Assembly (NCBI GenBank): GCA_036390995.1
Contig: DASWAT010000083.1
Span: 1 to 64,000, forward strand
DNA length: 64,000 nt
Direction: 5' to 3'
Source of the DNA: DASQQQ01 sp036390995
GTDB taxonomy: Bacteria > Actinomycetota > UBA4738 > HRBIN12
Position 1 is the stretch's first letter. Every line of letters starts with the position of its first letter. A program made the position numbers and the translations under genes. Shown piece by piece: positions 1 through 8,582 of this stretch. The notes under the pieces were generated by a model. The model saw nothing but the letters and a program-made list of their open reading frames with translations, was not told the origin of the DNA and ran no database searches.

Positions 1-90
1 AACCCGGTCGTCGACGCGATGGCTCGCCTGCCGCGGCGGCTGGGCTCCGCGCTCTTGGTTACCCGCTCGTCCGGCACCACGCGAGCTTAG
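1..90 (+). CDS. C-terminal end of an unidentified protein (partial)
   Basis: An open frame enters from the left edge and stops at the TAG at 88-90, giving about 29 C-terminal residues. Third codon positions are mostly G or C, as in the neighbouring genes, so this is probably the tail of a real gene. Nothing in the short tail identifies a family. It lies 61 bp upstream of purN, with the purN promoter in between. Confidence 0.4.
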   Translation, partial: NPVVDAMARLPRRLGSALLVTRSSGTTRA

Positions 91-115
91 CGCCGGGGCG
101 CGAGCCGCCGCCCCG

Positions 116-145
116 TTGACGGCTGCACCGATCCGTCCCTAGCCT
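116..145 (+). promoter_or_regulatory. Probable housekeeping promoter of the purN operon
   Basis: TTGACG (116-121) and TAGCCT (140-145) are separated by 18 bp, a good match to a sigma-70/SigA-type promoter. The purN GTG begins only 6 nt after the -10 box, so the transcript is probably leaderless. No Shine-Dalgarno sequence lies in front of purN. Confidence 0.55.
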
Positions 146-151
146 GCGGGC

Positions 152-757
152 GTGAACGCGCGGCTGGCGGTGCTCGCCTCGGGCGAAGGCACGAACCTCC
201 AGGCGCTGCTCGACGACCCCGTGATCCGTCCGTGGGTGGCGCTGGTGGTGTCCGACCGGCGGGGCGCCCGAGCCCTCGAGCGCGCCCGGGCGGCCGGGGC
301 GAACGCGGTCTGGCTGGACCCCGATGCGCACGCGGGCCGGACGGCGTTCGACCTGGCCCTGCGCGACCTGTTGGCGTCCGAGCAGGTGGATGTCGTCGCG
401 CTCGCCGGGTTCATGCGGATCCTCGGCCCCGAGGTCGTGCGAGCGTTCGCCGGCCGCATCCTGAACGTGCACCCCGCGCTGCTGCCGGCGTTCCCGGGGA
501 CCGATTCGGTGCAGCGCGCGCTCGACTGGGGCGTGAGGGTCACCGGTGTGACCGTTCACCTCGTGGACGAAGAGGTGGACCATGGGCCGATCGTGTTCCA
601 GGAGGCCATCTCGGTGCTGCCCGACGACGACTGGGACGCCCTGGAGGCGCGGATCCACCGGGCGGAGCACCGTCTCCTCCCGGCGGCGGTCAAGGCGCTC
701 GTCGAGGGCCGCCTGAAGGTCGAGGGCCGGGTGGTGCACGTGCTGGAGAGCGTGTGA
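152..757 (+). CDS. purN: Phosphoribosylglycinamide formyltransferase (GAR transformylase)
   Basis: This 201-residue enzyme transfers the formyl group of 10-formyl-THF to GAR in purine synthesis. The N-terminal motif LASGEGTNLQ (residues 8-17) is the family's phosphate-binding loop. The catalytic Asn-His-Asp triad is visible as N105 and H107 in LNVHPALLPAFPG and D143 in DEEVDHGPI, close to the E. coli numbering. Length is normal. The GTG at 152 is chosen because it sits directly after a TTGACG/TAGCCT promoter and gives the expected N-terminus. The stop overlaps the purH start by 4 bp (GTGA), indicating translational coupling in a purN-purH-folD-metF operon. Confidence 0.95.
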   Translation: MNARLAVLASGEGTNLQALLDDPVIRPWVALVVSDRRGARALERARAAGANAVWLDPDAHAGRTAFDLALRDLLASEQVDVVALAGFMRILGPEVVRAFAGRILNVHPALLPAFPGTDSVQRALDWGVRVTGVTVHLVDEEVDHGPIVFQEAISVLPDDDWDALEARIHRAEHRLLPAAVKALVEGRLKVEGRVVHVLESV

Positions 758-2292
758 GCGATCTTCGGCCGGTCCGCCGCGCGTTGCTCGCCGTCTACGA
801 CAAGAGCGGACTCGAGGAGCTCGCGCGCGGCCTCGTGGAGCTCGGCTCCGCGCTCGTGTCCTCGGGCGGGACCGCGGCCGCGCTGCGGGGCGCCGGGCTC
901 CCGGTCACGTCGGTCGAGGAGGTCACGGGGTCCCCGGAGATGCTCGACGGGCGGGTGAAGACGCTGCACCCGAGGATCCACGCCGGCATCCTCGCCGACC
1001 GCCGCAAGGCCGAGCACGAACGGCAGCTCGCCGAGCAGGGCATCGAGCCGTTCGACCTCGTCGTGGTGAACCTCTACCCGTTCCGGGAAACGGTCGCCTC
1101 GGGCGCCGGGCAAGACGAGGTCATCGAGAAGATCGATATCGGCGGGCCGGCGATGGTGCGGGCCGCAGCGAAGAACTTCGAGTCGGTCGCCGTTGTGGTC
1201 TCGCCCGAGCGGTACGGCGACCTGCTGGACGAGCTGCGGCGCGACGGCGGCCTCTCGCGCGAAACGCGGCGAGCTCTCGCGGCCGAGGCCTTCGCCCACA
1301 CGGCGGCGTACGACGTTGCCGTGGCGAGCTGGTTCGCCGCCGAGGAACGGACGCTCCCCGGGTTCGTCGGCCTCGCGCTCCGCAAGACGGAGGATCTGCG
1401 CTACGGCGAGAACCCTCACCAGCGGGGCGCCCTGTTCGAGGAGAGCGCCGGGCCCGGTGTCCTGCACGGCGCCGAGCTCGTGGCGGCCGGCAAGGAGATG
1501 TCGTTCAACAACTGGCTCGACGTGGATGCGGCGTACTCGCTGGCCGCCGCGTTCGACGAGCCGGCAGCCGTGATCGTGAAGCACAACAACCCGTGCGGTG
1601 CGGCGGTCGCGGCCACGCCGGCCGAGGCGTACGGGCTCGCGTTCGAGTCCGACACGGTCTCGGCGTTCGGGGGCATCGTCGCGTTCAACCGGGAGGCCGA
1701 CGAGGAGGCCTCCGCCGCCATGGCCGACGTCTTCACCGAGGTCGTGGTGGCGCCGTCCTTCACGCCCGGCGCGCTCGATGCGTTCGCCTCGCGCAGGGGC
1801 CTTCGCGTGGTGCGTGCGCCGCTCCCAGCCACGGGCGGCTTGGATGTGCGGATCCTTCCCGGCGGCGCGCTGGTCCAGGACCGGGACGCGGTGACGGAGA
1901 CCCGCGCCGAACTGGAGGTGGCCTCGGCCCGCGAGCCGACCGAGGAGGAATGGCGCGACCTCCTGTTCGCCTGGACGGTCGCCGCACGGGTGAAGTCCAA
2001 CGCGATCGTGTTCGCGAGGGATCTCGCGACCGTGGGGATCGGTGCCGGACAGATGTCGCGGGTCGACTCGTCCTGGCTGGCCGTCCGCAAGGCCGGCGAC
2101 CGGGCGAAGGGCGCGGTGATGGCGAGCGATGCCTTCTTCCCGTTCCCCGACGCCGTCGAGGTGGCGGCCGACGCCGGCGTGAGCGCGGTGATCCACCCGG
2201 GCGGCTCGGTCCGCGACGAGGACGTGCTCCGGGCGGCGGAGGAGCGCGGGATGGCCGTGGTCCTCACGGGACGCCGCCACTTCCGACACTGA
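754..2292 (+). CDS. purH: Bifunctional AICAR transformylase/IMP cyclohydrolase
   Basis: This 512-residue protein catalyses the last two steps of IMP synthesis. The N-terminal MGS-like cyclohydrolase domain (about 8-140) contains LAVYDKSGLEELA and GRVKTLHPRIHAGIL. The AICAR transformylase domain follows, with DLRYGENPHQ (214-223), SFNNWLDVDAA and the conserved KHNNPCG (276-282), which carries family active-site residues. The start is the GTG at 754, overlapping the purN stop. A longer open frame extends upstream but lies antisense-like within purN and is not used. It shares a folate cofactor pool with purN, folD and metF. Confidence 0.96.
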   Translation: MSDLRPVRRALLAVYDKSGLEELARGLVELGSALVSSGGTAAALRGAGLPVTSVEEVTGSPEMLDGRVKTLHPRIHAGILADRRKAEHERQLAEQGIEPFDLVVVNLYPFRETVASGAGQDEVIEKIDIGGPAMVRAAAKNFESVAVVVSPERYGDLLDELRRDGGLSRETRRALAAEAFAHTAAYDVAVASWFAAEERTLPGFVGLALRKTEDLRYGENPHQRGALFEESAGPGVLHGAELVAAGKEMSFNNWLDVDAAYSLAAAFDEPAAVIVKHNNPCGAAVAATPAEAYGLAFESDTVSAFGGIVAFNREADEEASAAMADVFTEVVVAPSFTPGALDAFASRRGLRVVRAPLPATGGLDVRILPGGALVQDRDAVTETRAELEVASAREPTEEEWRDLLFAWTVAARVKSNAIVFARDLATVGIGAGQMSRVDSSWLAVRKAGDRAKGAVMASDAFFPFPDAVEVAADAGVSAVIHPGGSVRDEDVLRAAEERGMAVVLTGRRHFRH

Positions 2293-2375
2293 GCCCCAGG
2301 CGTGCCGTTCATCCGTCGCGCCTCGTGACCTTCGGTCATGGCTGCGGAGCGCGGCCGCCGGTAGGATTGCCAGCC

Positions 2376-3242
2376 GTGACCGCCACGATCCTCGACGGGA
2401 AGGCCATCGCGGCTCAGATCCGCTCCGAGGTGGCCGGCCGGGTGAAGGCGCTGGCCGACCGAGGGATCACGCCGGGCCTCGCGGCGGTGCTGGTGGGGGA
2501 CGACGAGGCCTCCCGCATCTACCTCGGCTCGAAGCACAAGGCCTGTGCCGACGTCGGCATGCGGTCGGAGCAGCTCGACCTGCCGGCGTACGTGACCGAG
2601 GGCGAGCTGCTGGCCGCGATCCGGCGCCTGAACCGCGACCCCGAGATCCACGGGATCGTCGTCCAGCTGCCGGTTCCCAAGCACATCTCCGAGCTCGCGA
2701 TCCAGACCACGATCGACCCGAACAAGGACGTGGACGGCCTGCACCCGCTGAACGTCGGCCTCATGGTGCGGGGCGAGCCGTCGTTCCCGCCTGCCACCGC
2801 GTACGGGATCGTGGAGCTCCTGCTGCGCTCGGGCGTCGAGCTCGACGGCGCGGAGGTCGTGGTGGTGGGCTACGGCGAGCTGGTCGGCGCCCCCCTGTCG
2901 ATCATGCTGGCGCAGGACTCGATCCGCGGGAACGCCACGGTCACCATCTGCCACATCCGGACGCGGGACCTCGCGGGTCACACCCGGCGGGCCGACATCC
3001 TCATCGCGGCCGCCGGTGTGCCCGAGCTGGTCACCGCCGACATGGTGAAGCCCGGCGCGGTGGTGATCGACGTCGGTGTGCATCGCACCGAGCACGGCCT
3101 GACCGGCGACGTCCGCTTCGAGGAGGTCCGCGAGGTGGCCGGCATGATCACGCCGGTACCCGGCGGCGTCGGGCCCATGACCACCGCGATGCTCCTGCTG
3201 AACGCCGTGACCGCGGCCGAGAGGCTGGCCGAACGACGGTGA
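2376..3242 (+). CDS. folD: Methylenetetrahydrofolate dehydrogenase/cyclohydrolase
   Basis: This 288-residue protein interconverts 5,10-methylene-, methenyl- and 10-formyl-THF and so supplies PurN and PurH. YLGSKHKAC carries the catalytic lysine region, VQLPVPKH the folate-site motif, and PVPGGVGPMTTAML the C-terminal signature. The nucleotide-binding stretch is odd: the usual GRSxxVGxP (or GRGxxVG) reads GYGELVGAP, and the usual CHSRT reads CHIRT, so the phosphate-binding Arg is absent. Cofactor preference may therefore differ from NADP. The GTG start at 2376 lies 8 nt after a TAGGAT box, suggesting an additional leaderless transcript. The stop overlaps the next gene by 4 bp. Confidence 0.93.
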   Translation: MTATILDGKAIAAQIRSEVAGRVKALADRGITPGLAAVLVGDDEASRIYLGSKHKACADVGMRSEQLDLPAYVTEGELLAAIRRLNRDPEIHGIVVQLPVPKHISELAIQTTIDPNKDVDGLHPLNVGLMVRGEPSFPPATAYGIVELLLRSGVELDGAEVVVVGYGELVGAPLSIMLAQDSIRGNATVTICHIRTRDLAGHTRRADILIAAAGVPELVTADMVKPGAVVIDVGVHRTEHGLTGDVRFEEVREVAGMITPVPGGVGPMTTAMLLLNAVTAAERLAERR

Positions 3243-4156
3243 GCCCCTCCGAGAGCGGGCTCGGGCGGATCCTCCGCTCCGGCCGGTTCAGCGTGACCGC
3301 CGAGATGGTCCCGCCGCGTTCTGCCGATCGGTCTGGCATCGAAGGGCGCGCCCGCGGACTCGTGGGCTACGCGGACGCGGTGAACGTGACGGACAACCCC
3401 ACGTCCTCCGCGCACATGTCACCCCTGGCCGGGGTGGCGGTCCTGTCCGCGGCGGGCATCGAGCCGACGATCCAGCTGACGTGCCGGGACCGCAACCGGC
3501 TGGCGCTGACCGCCGACCTGCTCGGTGCATGGGCCCTGGGAGCCCGGAACCTGCTCTGTCTCTCGGGCGATCCCGCGGGGCGAGGGGACCATCCGGATGC
3601 CACGGAGGTCTTCGACCTGTCGGTCCTGGACCTGGTCCGCCTGGCGGTGCGCCTTCGCGACGAGTCCCGGCTGCTCTCCGGCGCGCAGATCGACGGCCCC
3701 CCACGGTACCTGGTCGGGGTGGCCGACACGCCGCTCGTCGAGCGGTACGATCCCGCGCGTCTGGAGGCGAAGATCGACGCGGGGGCCGACTTCGTGCAGA
3801 CCCAGATCGTCTACGACGTCGACGCCTTCGCGACCTGGGCGGACCTCGTGCGCCCGCTCGGGCTCCTGGAGCGAGCGTTCCTCTTGGCCGGCGTCGTGCC
3901 GCTCCGCAGCGCGAAGCACGCGCGGTTCATGGGCCGGCTGCCCGGCGTCAGCGTTCCGCCGGCGCTGATCCGCAGGCTGGAGGAGGCGGGCCCCGACGCC
4001 GCGGAGGTGGGCACGTCGATCGCGGTCGACGTGATCGAGGCGCTCCGCGCCATCGCCGGCCTCGCCGGGGTCCACCTCATGGGGCTGGGCGACGACGGCA
4101 TCGCATCGGTCGTGGAGGGCGCCGGGTTGCTCCCGCGCCCCGTCGTGGCCGACTAG
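3239..4156 (+). CDS. metF: Methylenetetrahydrofolate reductase family protein
   Basis: This 305-residue TIM-barrel flavoprotein reduces methylene-THF to methyl-THF for methionine synthesis. Family motifs are VNVTDNP near residue 45, IQLTCRDRN near 80, the glycine-rich NLLCLSGDPAGRGDHP, and FVQTQIVYDVDAF near 180. The GTG start overlaps the folD stop (GTGA). It is the short single-domain form lacking the eukaryotic regulatory domain. Electron-donor preference (NADH, ferredoxin or F420H2) cannot be read from the sequence, though the window also encodes an F420 oxidoreductase. It closes the one-carbon operon. Confidence 0.87.
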   Translation: MSPSESGLGRILRSGRFSVTAEMVPPRSADRSGIEGRARGLVGYADAVNVTDNPTSSAHMSPLAGVAVLSAAGIEPTIQLTCRDRNRLALTADLLGAWALGARNLLCLSGDPAGRGDHPDATEVFDLSVLDLVRLAVRLRDESRLLSGAQIDGPPRYLVGVADTPLVERYDPARLEAKIDAGADFVQTQIVYDVDAFATWADLVRPLGLLERAFLLAGVVPLRSAKHARFMGRLPGVSVPPALIRRLEEAGPDAAEVGTSIAVDVIEALRAIAGLAGVHLMGLGDDGIASVVEGAGLLPRPVVAD

Positions 4157-4182
4157 ACTCGGGCGGGAACGAGGGGAGCGAG

Positions 4183-4617
4183 ATGGCAGAGACCGTCACC
4201 ATCGCGGGCCAGTCGTACCTGAAGCGCAATCCGCTCGGCGTGCTTGGACTCACCTTCATCACGGCGGGGATCTACGGGCTGTATTGGTATTACAAGGTGA
4301 ACCAGGAGATCCAGCGATTCACGCGGGACGACTCGATCAGCCCCGTGCGGTCGCTCATGGCGCTGATCTTCGGATGGCTCATCATCGTCCCGCCCTTCAT
4401 CGCCGTGTACAACACCGCGAGACACGTCCAGGAGATCGAGCAGCGCGTCGGCGTGCAGCAGCAGATCGAGCCGGCCCTGGCCATCGTCCTGCTGCTCGTG
4501 ATCTCGCTGCTCATCGGGATCTACGTGCAGGAGCACCTGAACAGGGTGTGGGATCGCGCGTCGGGCCCCTCGGCCCCGGCCCCGCCGATGCCGGCGCCAC
4601 CGCCGCCCACCGGCTGA
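4183..4617 (+). CDS. DUF4234-like small membrane protein
   Basis: A 144-residue protein whose N-terminal half contains TFITAGIYGLYWYYKVNQEI, the typical DUF4234 pattern of a short hydrophobic segment ending in a YWYYK-like motif. Three to four membrane segments are visible (about 18-35, 60-80 and 100-118), followed by a Pro/Ala-rich cytosolic tail. The start ATG at 4183 is preceded by a GAGGGGAGCGAG ribosome-binding region, so this message has a leader. The function of the family is unknown. It converges on citrate synthase with a 13-bp gap. Confidence 0.7.
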   Translation: MAETVTIAGQSYLKRNPLGVLGLTFITAGIYGLYWYYKVNQEIQRFTRDDSISPVRSLMALIFGWLIIVPPFIAVYNTARHVQEIEQRVGVQQQIEPALAIVLLLVISLLIGIYVQEHLNRVWDRASGPSAPAPPMPAPPPPTG

Positions 4618-4630
4618 GCGCCTCGGCCCG

Positions 4631-5749
4631 TCAGCTCCGCTGGTCGATCGGGACGTACGTCTGGTCTCGCGGGCCGATGTACTCGGACTCCGGCCGGATC
4701 AGCCGGTTGTCCGCGTACTGCTCCCGAACGTGCGCGGTCCACCCCGACATCCGGGCGAGCGCGAAGATCGGCGTCATGAGATCGTGCGGGATGCCGAGGT
4801 AGTGGTAGACACTGGCGGCGTAGAAGTCCACGTTCGGGTGCAGGCCCTTCTCGTCACCGACCACGCGTTCGATCTCGGCCGAGATCTCGTACCACCGGGT
4901 ATCGCCCTTGCGCTCGCCGGTCTCCTTCGACAGGCGGCGGAGCACCGCCGCCCGGGGGTCCCCGGTCTTGTAGACGCGATGGCCGAACCCCATGATCCGC
5001 TCCTTGCGGGCGAGCTTGTCCTTCACGATCCTCGCCGCGTTGGCCGGGTCGCCGACCTCCTCGAGCAGTTTCATGGCCTCCTCGTTCGCCCCACCGTGCA
5101 GGGGGCCCTTGAGGGCGGCGATCGCCCCGGTGATGGCCGAGTGCATGTCGGCCAGCGTCGAGGCGATGACCCGCGCCGTGAAGGTGGATGCGTTCATCGT
5201 GTGGTCCGCGTACAGGATCAGCGTGGTGTCGAGGACCGCAGCGTCCTCCTGATCCGGCTCCTCGCCGAGGAGCATCCACAGGAAGTTCGCGGCGTGCGGG
5301 AGCTTCGGGTTCGGCAGCACCACCTCCTGGTCGGTGCGCAGCCGGTGGTACATGGCGATCATCGTCGGAACGCGGGCGATCAACCGGAGGGCCTTGCGCT
5401 CGTTCGCCTCGGGCGTCTGCTCCCAACCGTCCGGGTCGTACGCAGAGGCGGCGGACACGCCGGTCCGCAGCATCGACATGGGAGAGGTCTGTTGGGCGAG
5501 CGTGGGCATGAGATCGGCCAGGAAGGTGGAGACCTCGCGCTCGGCCACGAGCCGCTCGGACAGGTCCTCCAGTTGGCTCTCGGTCGGCAGCTGGAGGTTC
5601 TGGAGCAGGTAGATGACCTCCTCGGAGGTGGAGTGCTCGGCGAGATCCTCGATGCCGTAGCCCACGTACCAGAGCCGCCCGGCCTTGCCATCCACGTCCG
5701 AGAGCCGGGTGGACGCGGCGATGACTTCCTCGAGACCCTTGTCGGCCAT
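4631..5749 (-). CDS. Citrate synthase (citrate/2-methylcitrate synthase family)
   Basis: This 372-residue short-form citrate synthase condenses acetyl-CoA with oxaloacetate. The catalytic His-His-Asp set is visible as H218 (GPLHGGANEEAM), H257 (GFGHRVYKTGDPRA) and D308 (HPNVDFY). Length fits the type II dimeric family, which also contains 2-methylcitrate synthases. The neighbouring icd and mdh favour the TCA role, but propionyl-CoA use cannot be excluded given the propionyl-CoA genes in the window. A good ribosome-binding sequence (GGGGAGGGAG) precedes the ATG at 5749. It diverges from icd across a 146-bp region with an AT-rich dyad. Confidence 0.92.
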   Translation of the reverse strand: MADKGLEEVIAASTRLSDVDGKAGRLWYVGYGIEDLAEHSTSEEVIYLLQNLQLPTESQLEDLSERLVAEREVSTFLADLMPTLAQQTSPMSMLRTGVSAASAYDPDGWEQTPEANERKALRLIARVPTMIAMYHRLRTDQEVVLPNPKLPHAANFLWMLLGEEPDQEDAAVLDTTLILYADHTMNASTFTARVIASTLADMHSAITGAIAALKGPLHGGANEEAMKLLEEVGDPANAARIVKDKLARKERIMGFGHRVYKTGDPRAAVLRRLSKETGERKGDTRWYEISAEIERVVGDEKGLHPNVDFYAASVYHYLGIPHDLMTPIFALARMSGWTAHVREQYADNRLIRPESEYIGPRDQTYVPIDQRS

Positions 5750-5770
5750 CGGTCGGCTCCCTCCCCAGGG

Positions 5771-5795
5771 AATATCTTGATGTCGTGATAATTGG
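5771..5795. promoter_or_regulatory. AT-rich imperfect dyad between citrate synthase and icd
   Basis: In the divergent intergenic region 5750-5895, positions 5771-5795 read AATATC, a 10-bp spacer, then GATAATT: an imperfect inverted repeat in an AT-rich island within about 70% GC surroundings. It lies roughly 20-45 bp upstream of the citrate synthase start codon, where a promoter or operator for the TCA genes would be expected. The binding protein is unknown. Confidence 0.35.
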
Positions 5796-5895
5796 GGCAG
5801 ACGGTATCAGCGTACCGCCTTCGGTGGGAAGGCGCCCTCCCGGGCAACGGCCCGGATGACACAATGACGGCATCTGGCACGAGGAGCGTGAGTCC

Positions 5896-6978
5896 ATGAC
5901 GCATCGAGTCACCTTCATCCCGGGCGACGGCGTCGGCCCCGAGCTTTCGGAGGCCACACGGCGGGTGCTGGAGGGCACCGGCGTGGGCTTCGAGTGGGAC
6001 GTCCAGGACGCCGGCGCCGACGTGATGGAGCGGTTCGGCACGCCGCTGCCCGAGCCCGTCCTGGACTCGATCCGCGACACGAAGGTCGCCATCAAGGGAC
6101 CGATCACGACGCCGGTCGGCAGCGGGTTCCGCAGCGTGAACGTCGCGCTCCGCAAGGAGCTCGACCTCTACGCGTGTCTGCGGCCCACGAAATCCTACCC
6201 GGGGGTCCGCTCCCGGTATCAGGACGTCGACATCGTGATCGTGCGCGAGAACACCGAGGATCTCTACGCGGGGATCGAGTTCGAACAGGGGACCCCGCAG
6301 GCGAAGGAGCTCATCGAGTTCGTGGCGGAGAAGACCGGCACGCGCATCCGCGACGACGCGGGGATCTCGATCAAGCCGATCTCGGTGTGGGGAACGCAGC
6401 GGATCGTCCGTTTCGCGTTCGACTACGCGAAGCGGTACGGCCGGCGGAAGGTCACGGCAGTGCACAAGGCGAACATCATGAAGTTCTCCGACGGCCTGTT
6501 CCTGGAGACGGCCCGCCAGGTCGCCGCCGAGTACCCGGACGTGGAGTTCGAGGACCGGATCGTGGACAACCTCACGATGCAGCTCGTCCAGCGGCCCGAG
6601 GAGTACGACGTCCTGGTGCTCCCGAACCTGTACGGCGACATCGTCTCGGATCTGTGTGCAGGCCTCGTGGGCGGCCTGGGGCTGGCCCCGGGAGCGAACA
6701 TCGGGGACGAGGCCGCCGTGTTCGAGGCGACGCACGGGAGCGCCCCGAAGTACAAGGGCATGAACAAGGTGAACCCGATGGCCATGATGCTCTCCGGCGT
6801 GCTGATGCTCCGTCACCTCGGCGAGGGCGACGCCGCGGACCGGCTGGAGCGAGCCATCGCCGCCGTCATCGCCGAGGGGACGTCCGTCACCTACGACATG
6901 AAGCCCACGCGGGACGACCCCACCGCGGTGGGGACGTCGCAGGTGGCCGACGCCATCATCGAGAAGCTGGAGGACTAG
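5896..6978 (+). CDS. icd: Isocitrate dehydrogenase, probably NAD-dependent
   Basis: This 360-residue beta-decarboxylating dehydrogenase begins with [33 protein letters not shown] (about 116-129), the [12 protein letters not shown] region and [20 protein letters not shown] are family signatures for substrate and metal binding. The cofactor region [15 protein letters not shown] resembles NAD-type enzymes. Isopropylmalate and homoisocitrate dehydrogenases share this fold; placement between citrate synthase and mdh favours isocitrate. A GAGGAG ribosome-binding site precedes the ATG. The mdh gene follows after 2 bp. Confidence 0.88.
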   Translation: MTHRVTFIPGDGVGPELSEATRRVLEGTGVGFEWDVQDAGADVMERFGTPLPEPVLDSIRDTKVAIKGPITTPVGSGFRSVNVALRKELDLYACLRPTKSYPGVRSRYQDVDIVIVRENTEDLYAGIEFEQGTPQAKELIEFVAEKTGTRIRDDAGISIKPISVWGTQRIVRFAFDYAKRYGRRKVTAVHKANIMKFSDGLFLETARQVAAEYPDVEFEDRIVDNLTMQLVQRPEEYDVLVLPNLYGDIVSDLCAGLVGGLGLAPGANIGDEAAVFEATHGSAPKYKGMNKVNPMAMMLSGVLMLRHLGEGDAADRLERAIAAVIAEGTSVTYDMKPTRDDPTAVGTSQVADAIIEKLED

Positions 6979-6980
6979 GC

Positions 6981-7904
6981 ATGCGTGTCACCGTCGTCGG
7001 AAGCGGGTTCGTGGGACAGACCACGGCCATGCGGATCCTGGAGAAGGACCTGGCCGAGGTCGTGCTCATCGACATCATCGAGGGTCTGCCGCACGGCCTG
7101 GCCCTCGACATGAGGGAGGCGGCCCCGATCGAGGGCTACGAGCCGAACATCATCGGGACGAACGACTACGCCGACACGGCGGGCTCGGACGTCGTGGTGA
7201 TCACGGCAGGGTTCCCGCGGCAGCCGGGTATGAGTCGGATGGACCTGCTCGGCAAGAACGCCGCGGTGATCCGGGACGTGGTGGAGAAGACCGGTACGGT
7301 CTCGCCGAACGCCATCATCGTGATGGTCACCAACCCGCTCGACGAGATGACATACCTGGCGGCCGAGGTCTCGGGGTTCCCGAAGCAGCGGGTGATCGGC
7401 ATGGCCGGTGTCCTGGACTCGTCCCGCCTTCGGTACTTCATCGCGGAGGAGCTCGGTGTCTCGCCGTTGGAGGTCGAGGCCATGACCCTCGGGTCCCACG
7501 GCGAGTCGATGGTGCCGTTGCCGCGGCACGCCACGGTGGGCGGCAAGCCACTCACCGAGCTGGCCGACGAGGCTACGCTCGAGCGCCTCTACCAGCGGAC
7601 CCGGGACGCCGGAGCCGAGATCGTGGCACTCCTCAAGAAGGGGAGCGCCTACTACGCCCCGTCGGCCGCCATCACGAAGATGGTCGAGTCGATCGCCCAC
7701 AACACGGAGGAGCTGCTGCCGGTCTGCGCGTGGTGCACCGGCCAGTACGGCATCCAGGACGTCTACGTGGGCGTACCGGTGCGGCTGTCCCGCAGCGGCG
7801 TCGAGGAGATCGTCGAGCTCGATCTCTCCGAGGGCGAGCTGCGGGCGCTCCGCGAGGCGGCCGAGGGCATCCGCGGCAAGTGCGCGGACCTGGCCGCGCT
7901 CTGA
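6981..7904 (+). CDS. mdh: Malate dehydrogenase (LDH-like type)
   Basis: This 307-residue enzyme oxidises malate to oxaloacetate with NAD. The Rossmann motif GSGFVGQTTA is at 7-16, and the acidic D31 at the end of strand 2 indicates NAD preference. Substrate-binding arginines are R80 and R86 in FPRQPGMSRMDLL and R150; R80 at the specificity loop marks malate rather than lactate dehydrogenase. Catalytic H173 lies in LGSHGESMVPL. The gene is 2 bp downstream of icd and surely co-transcribed, so its product feeds oxaloacetate to the adjacent citrate synthase. Confidence 0.94.
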   Translation: MRVTVVGSGFVGQTTAMRILEKDLAEVVLIDIIEGLPHGLALDMREAAPIEGYEPNIIGTNDYADTAGSDVVVITAGFPRQPGMSRMDLLGKNAAVIRDVVEKTGTVSPNAIIVMVTNPLDEMTYLAAEVSGFPKQRVIGMAGVLDSSRLRYFIAEELGVSPLEVEAMTLGSHGESMVPLPRHATVGGKPLTELADEATLERLYQRTRDAGAEIVALLKKGSAYYAPSAAITKMVESIAHNTEELLPVCAWCTGQYGIQDVYVGVPVRLSRSGVEEIVELDLSEGELRALREAAEGIRGKCADLAAL

Positions 7905-7916
7905 GCGGCCGGCGAC

Positions 7917-8516
7917 CTATCCGGCGGCGGGGTCGGACCCGGCCGTCTGCTCCGTCGCCTCCGGTGGGGCCGGCTCGGTCCGGGGCGTTCGGGCCCACGC
8001 CACGCTGAGCGCCCCGCCCGCCGCCGCGACCACGCCGCCGGCCATCACGAGCCAGATCCCCATCTCCAGGCCGACGCTGAAGCGCCGGTCGAACTGCTGC
8101 TCGATCTGTGCCCGCACCTGCGCGTAGGGCAGACCCAGCTGCCCGGCCAGCTCCCTGGCGATGCGGTCGCGCTGTCCGGGCGACGAGAAGCGGTCCTGCG
8201 CGCGCGCGGCGTCCAGTCCGCCCAGCACGGTCGCCGCGAGACCGAGGACGATGATGGCCGCCGCCACCGAGGTCCTGGGCCTCGGCGTGGACAGCACCCG
8301 CATCACGATCATCCCGACCAGCACGGCCATCCCGAGTCCGAAGGTCACCTTGCCCTCCCACACGTCGATGCCGGGAGTGGGCGTCTGGAACGGCCGCACG
8401 GTGGCCCAGTCCAGGAGCGAACCGAGGGCGACCGCCCCGCCGCCGAGCGTGAGCGCGAGGAACCCGGCCAGGCGCAGGCGGGTGGGCGGTGCCGTCGAGG
8501 TGAGCTCGGGACCCAT
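7917..8516 (-). CDS. Hypothetical membrane protein with four predicted TM segments
   Basis: A 199-residue protein with hydrophobic stretches near 15-35, 50-70, 78-98 and 145-170. Between segments 3 and 4 is an Arg/Gln-rich hydrophilic loop of about 45 residues, and the C-terminus is a Pro/Glu/Ala-rich tail. No family was recognised. The ATG at 8516 is chosen because the hydrophobic protein begins right after it; the longer upstream frame is antisense to fumarase. It converges with mdh and diverges from fumarase alpha (66-bp gap). Confidence 0.6.
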   Translation of the reverse strand: MGPELTSTAPPTRLRLAGFLALTLGGGAVALGSLLDWATVRPFQTPTPGIDVWEGKVTFGLGMAVLVGMIVMRVLSTPRPRTSVAAAIIVLGLAATVLGGLDAARAQDRFSSPGQRDRIARELAGQLGLPYAQVRAQIEQQFDRRFSVGLEMGIWLVMAGGVVAAAGGALSVAWARTPRTEPAPPEATEQTAGSDPAAG

Positions 8517-8582
8517 GGCCGGGCAGCAGTGTGCCACCCGGCCCGCGCCGGGCAAAGCACCCTCGGCGAGGATGGCGTCGGG

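Noticed and set aside
232..2292. Long frame starting inside purN as an extended purH
   Set aside because: The first 174 codons are out-of-frame reading of purN; the GTG at 754 gives a normal-length PurH.
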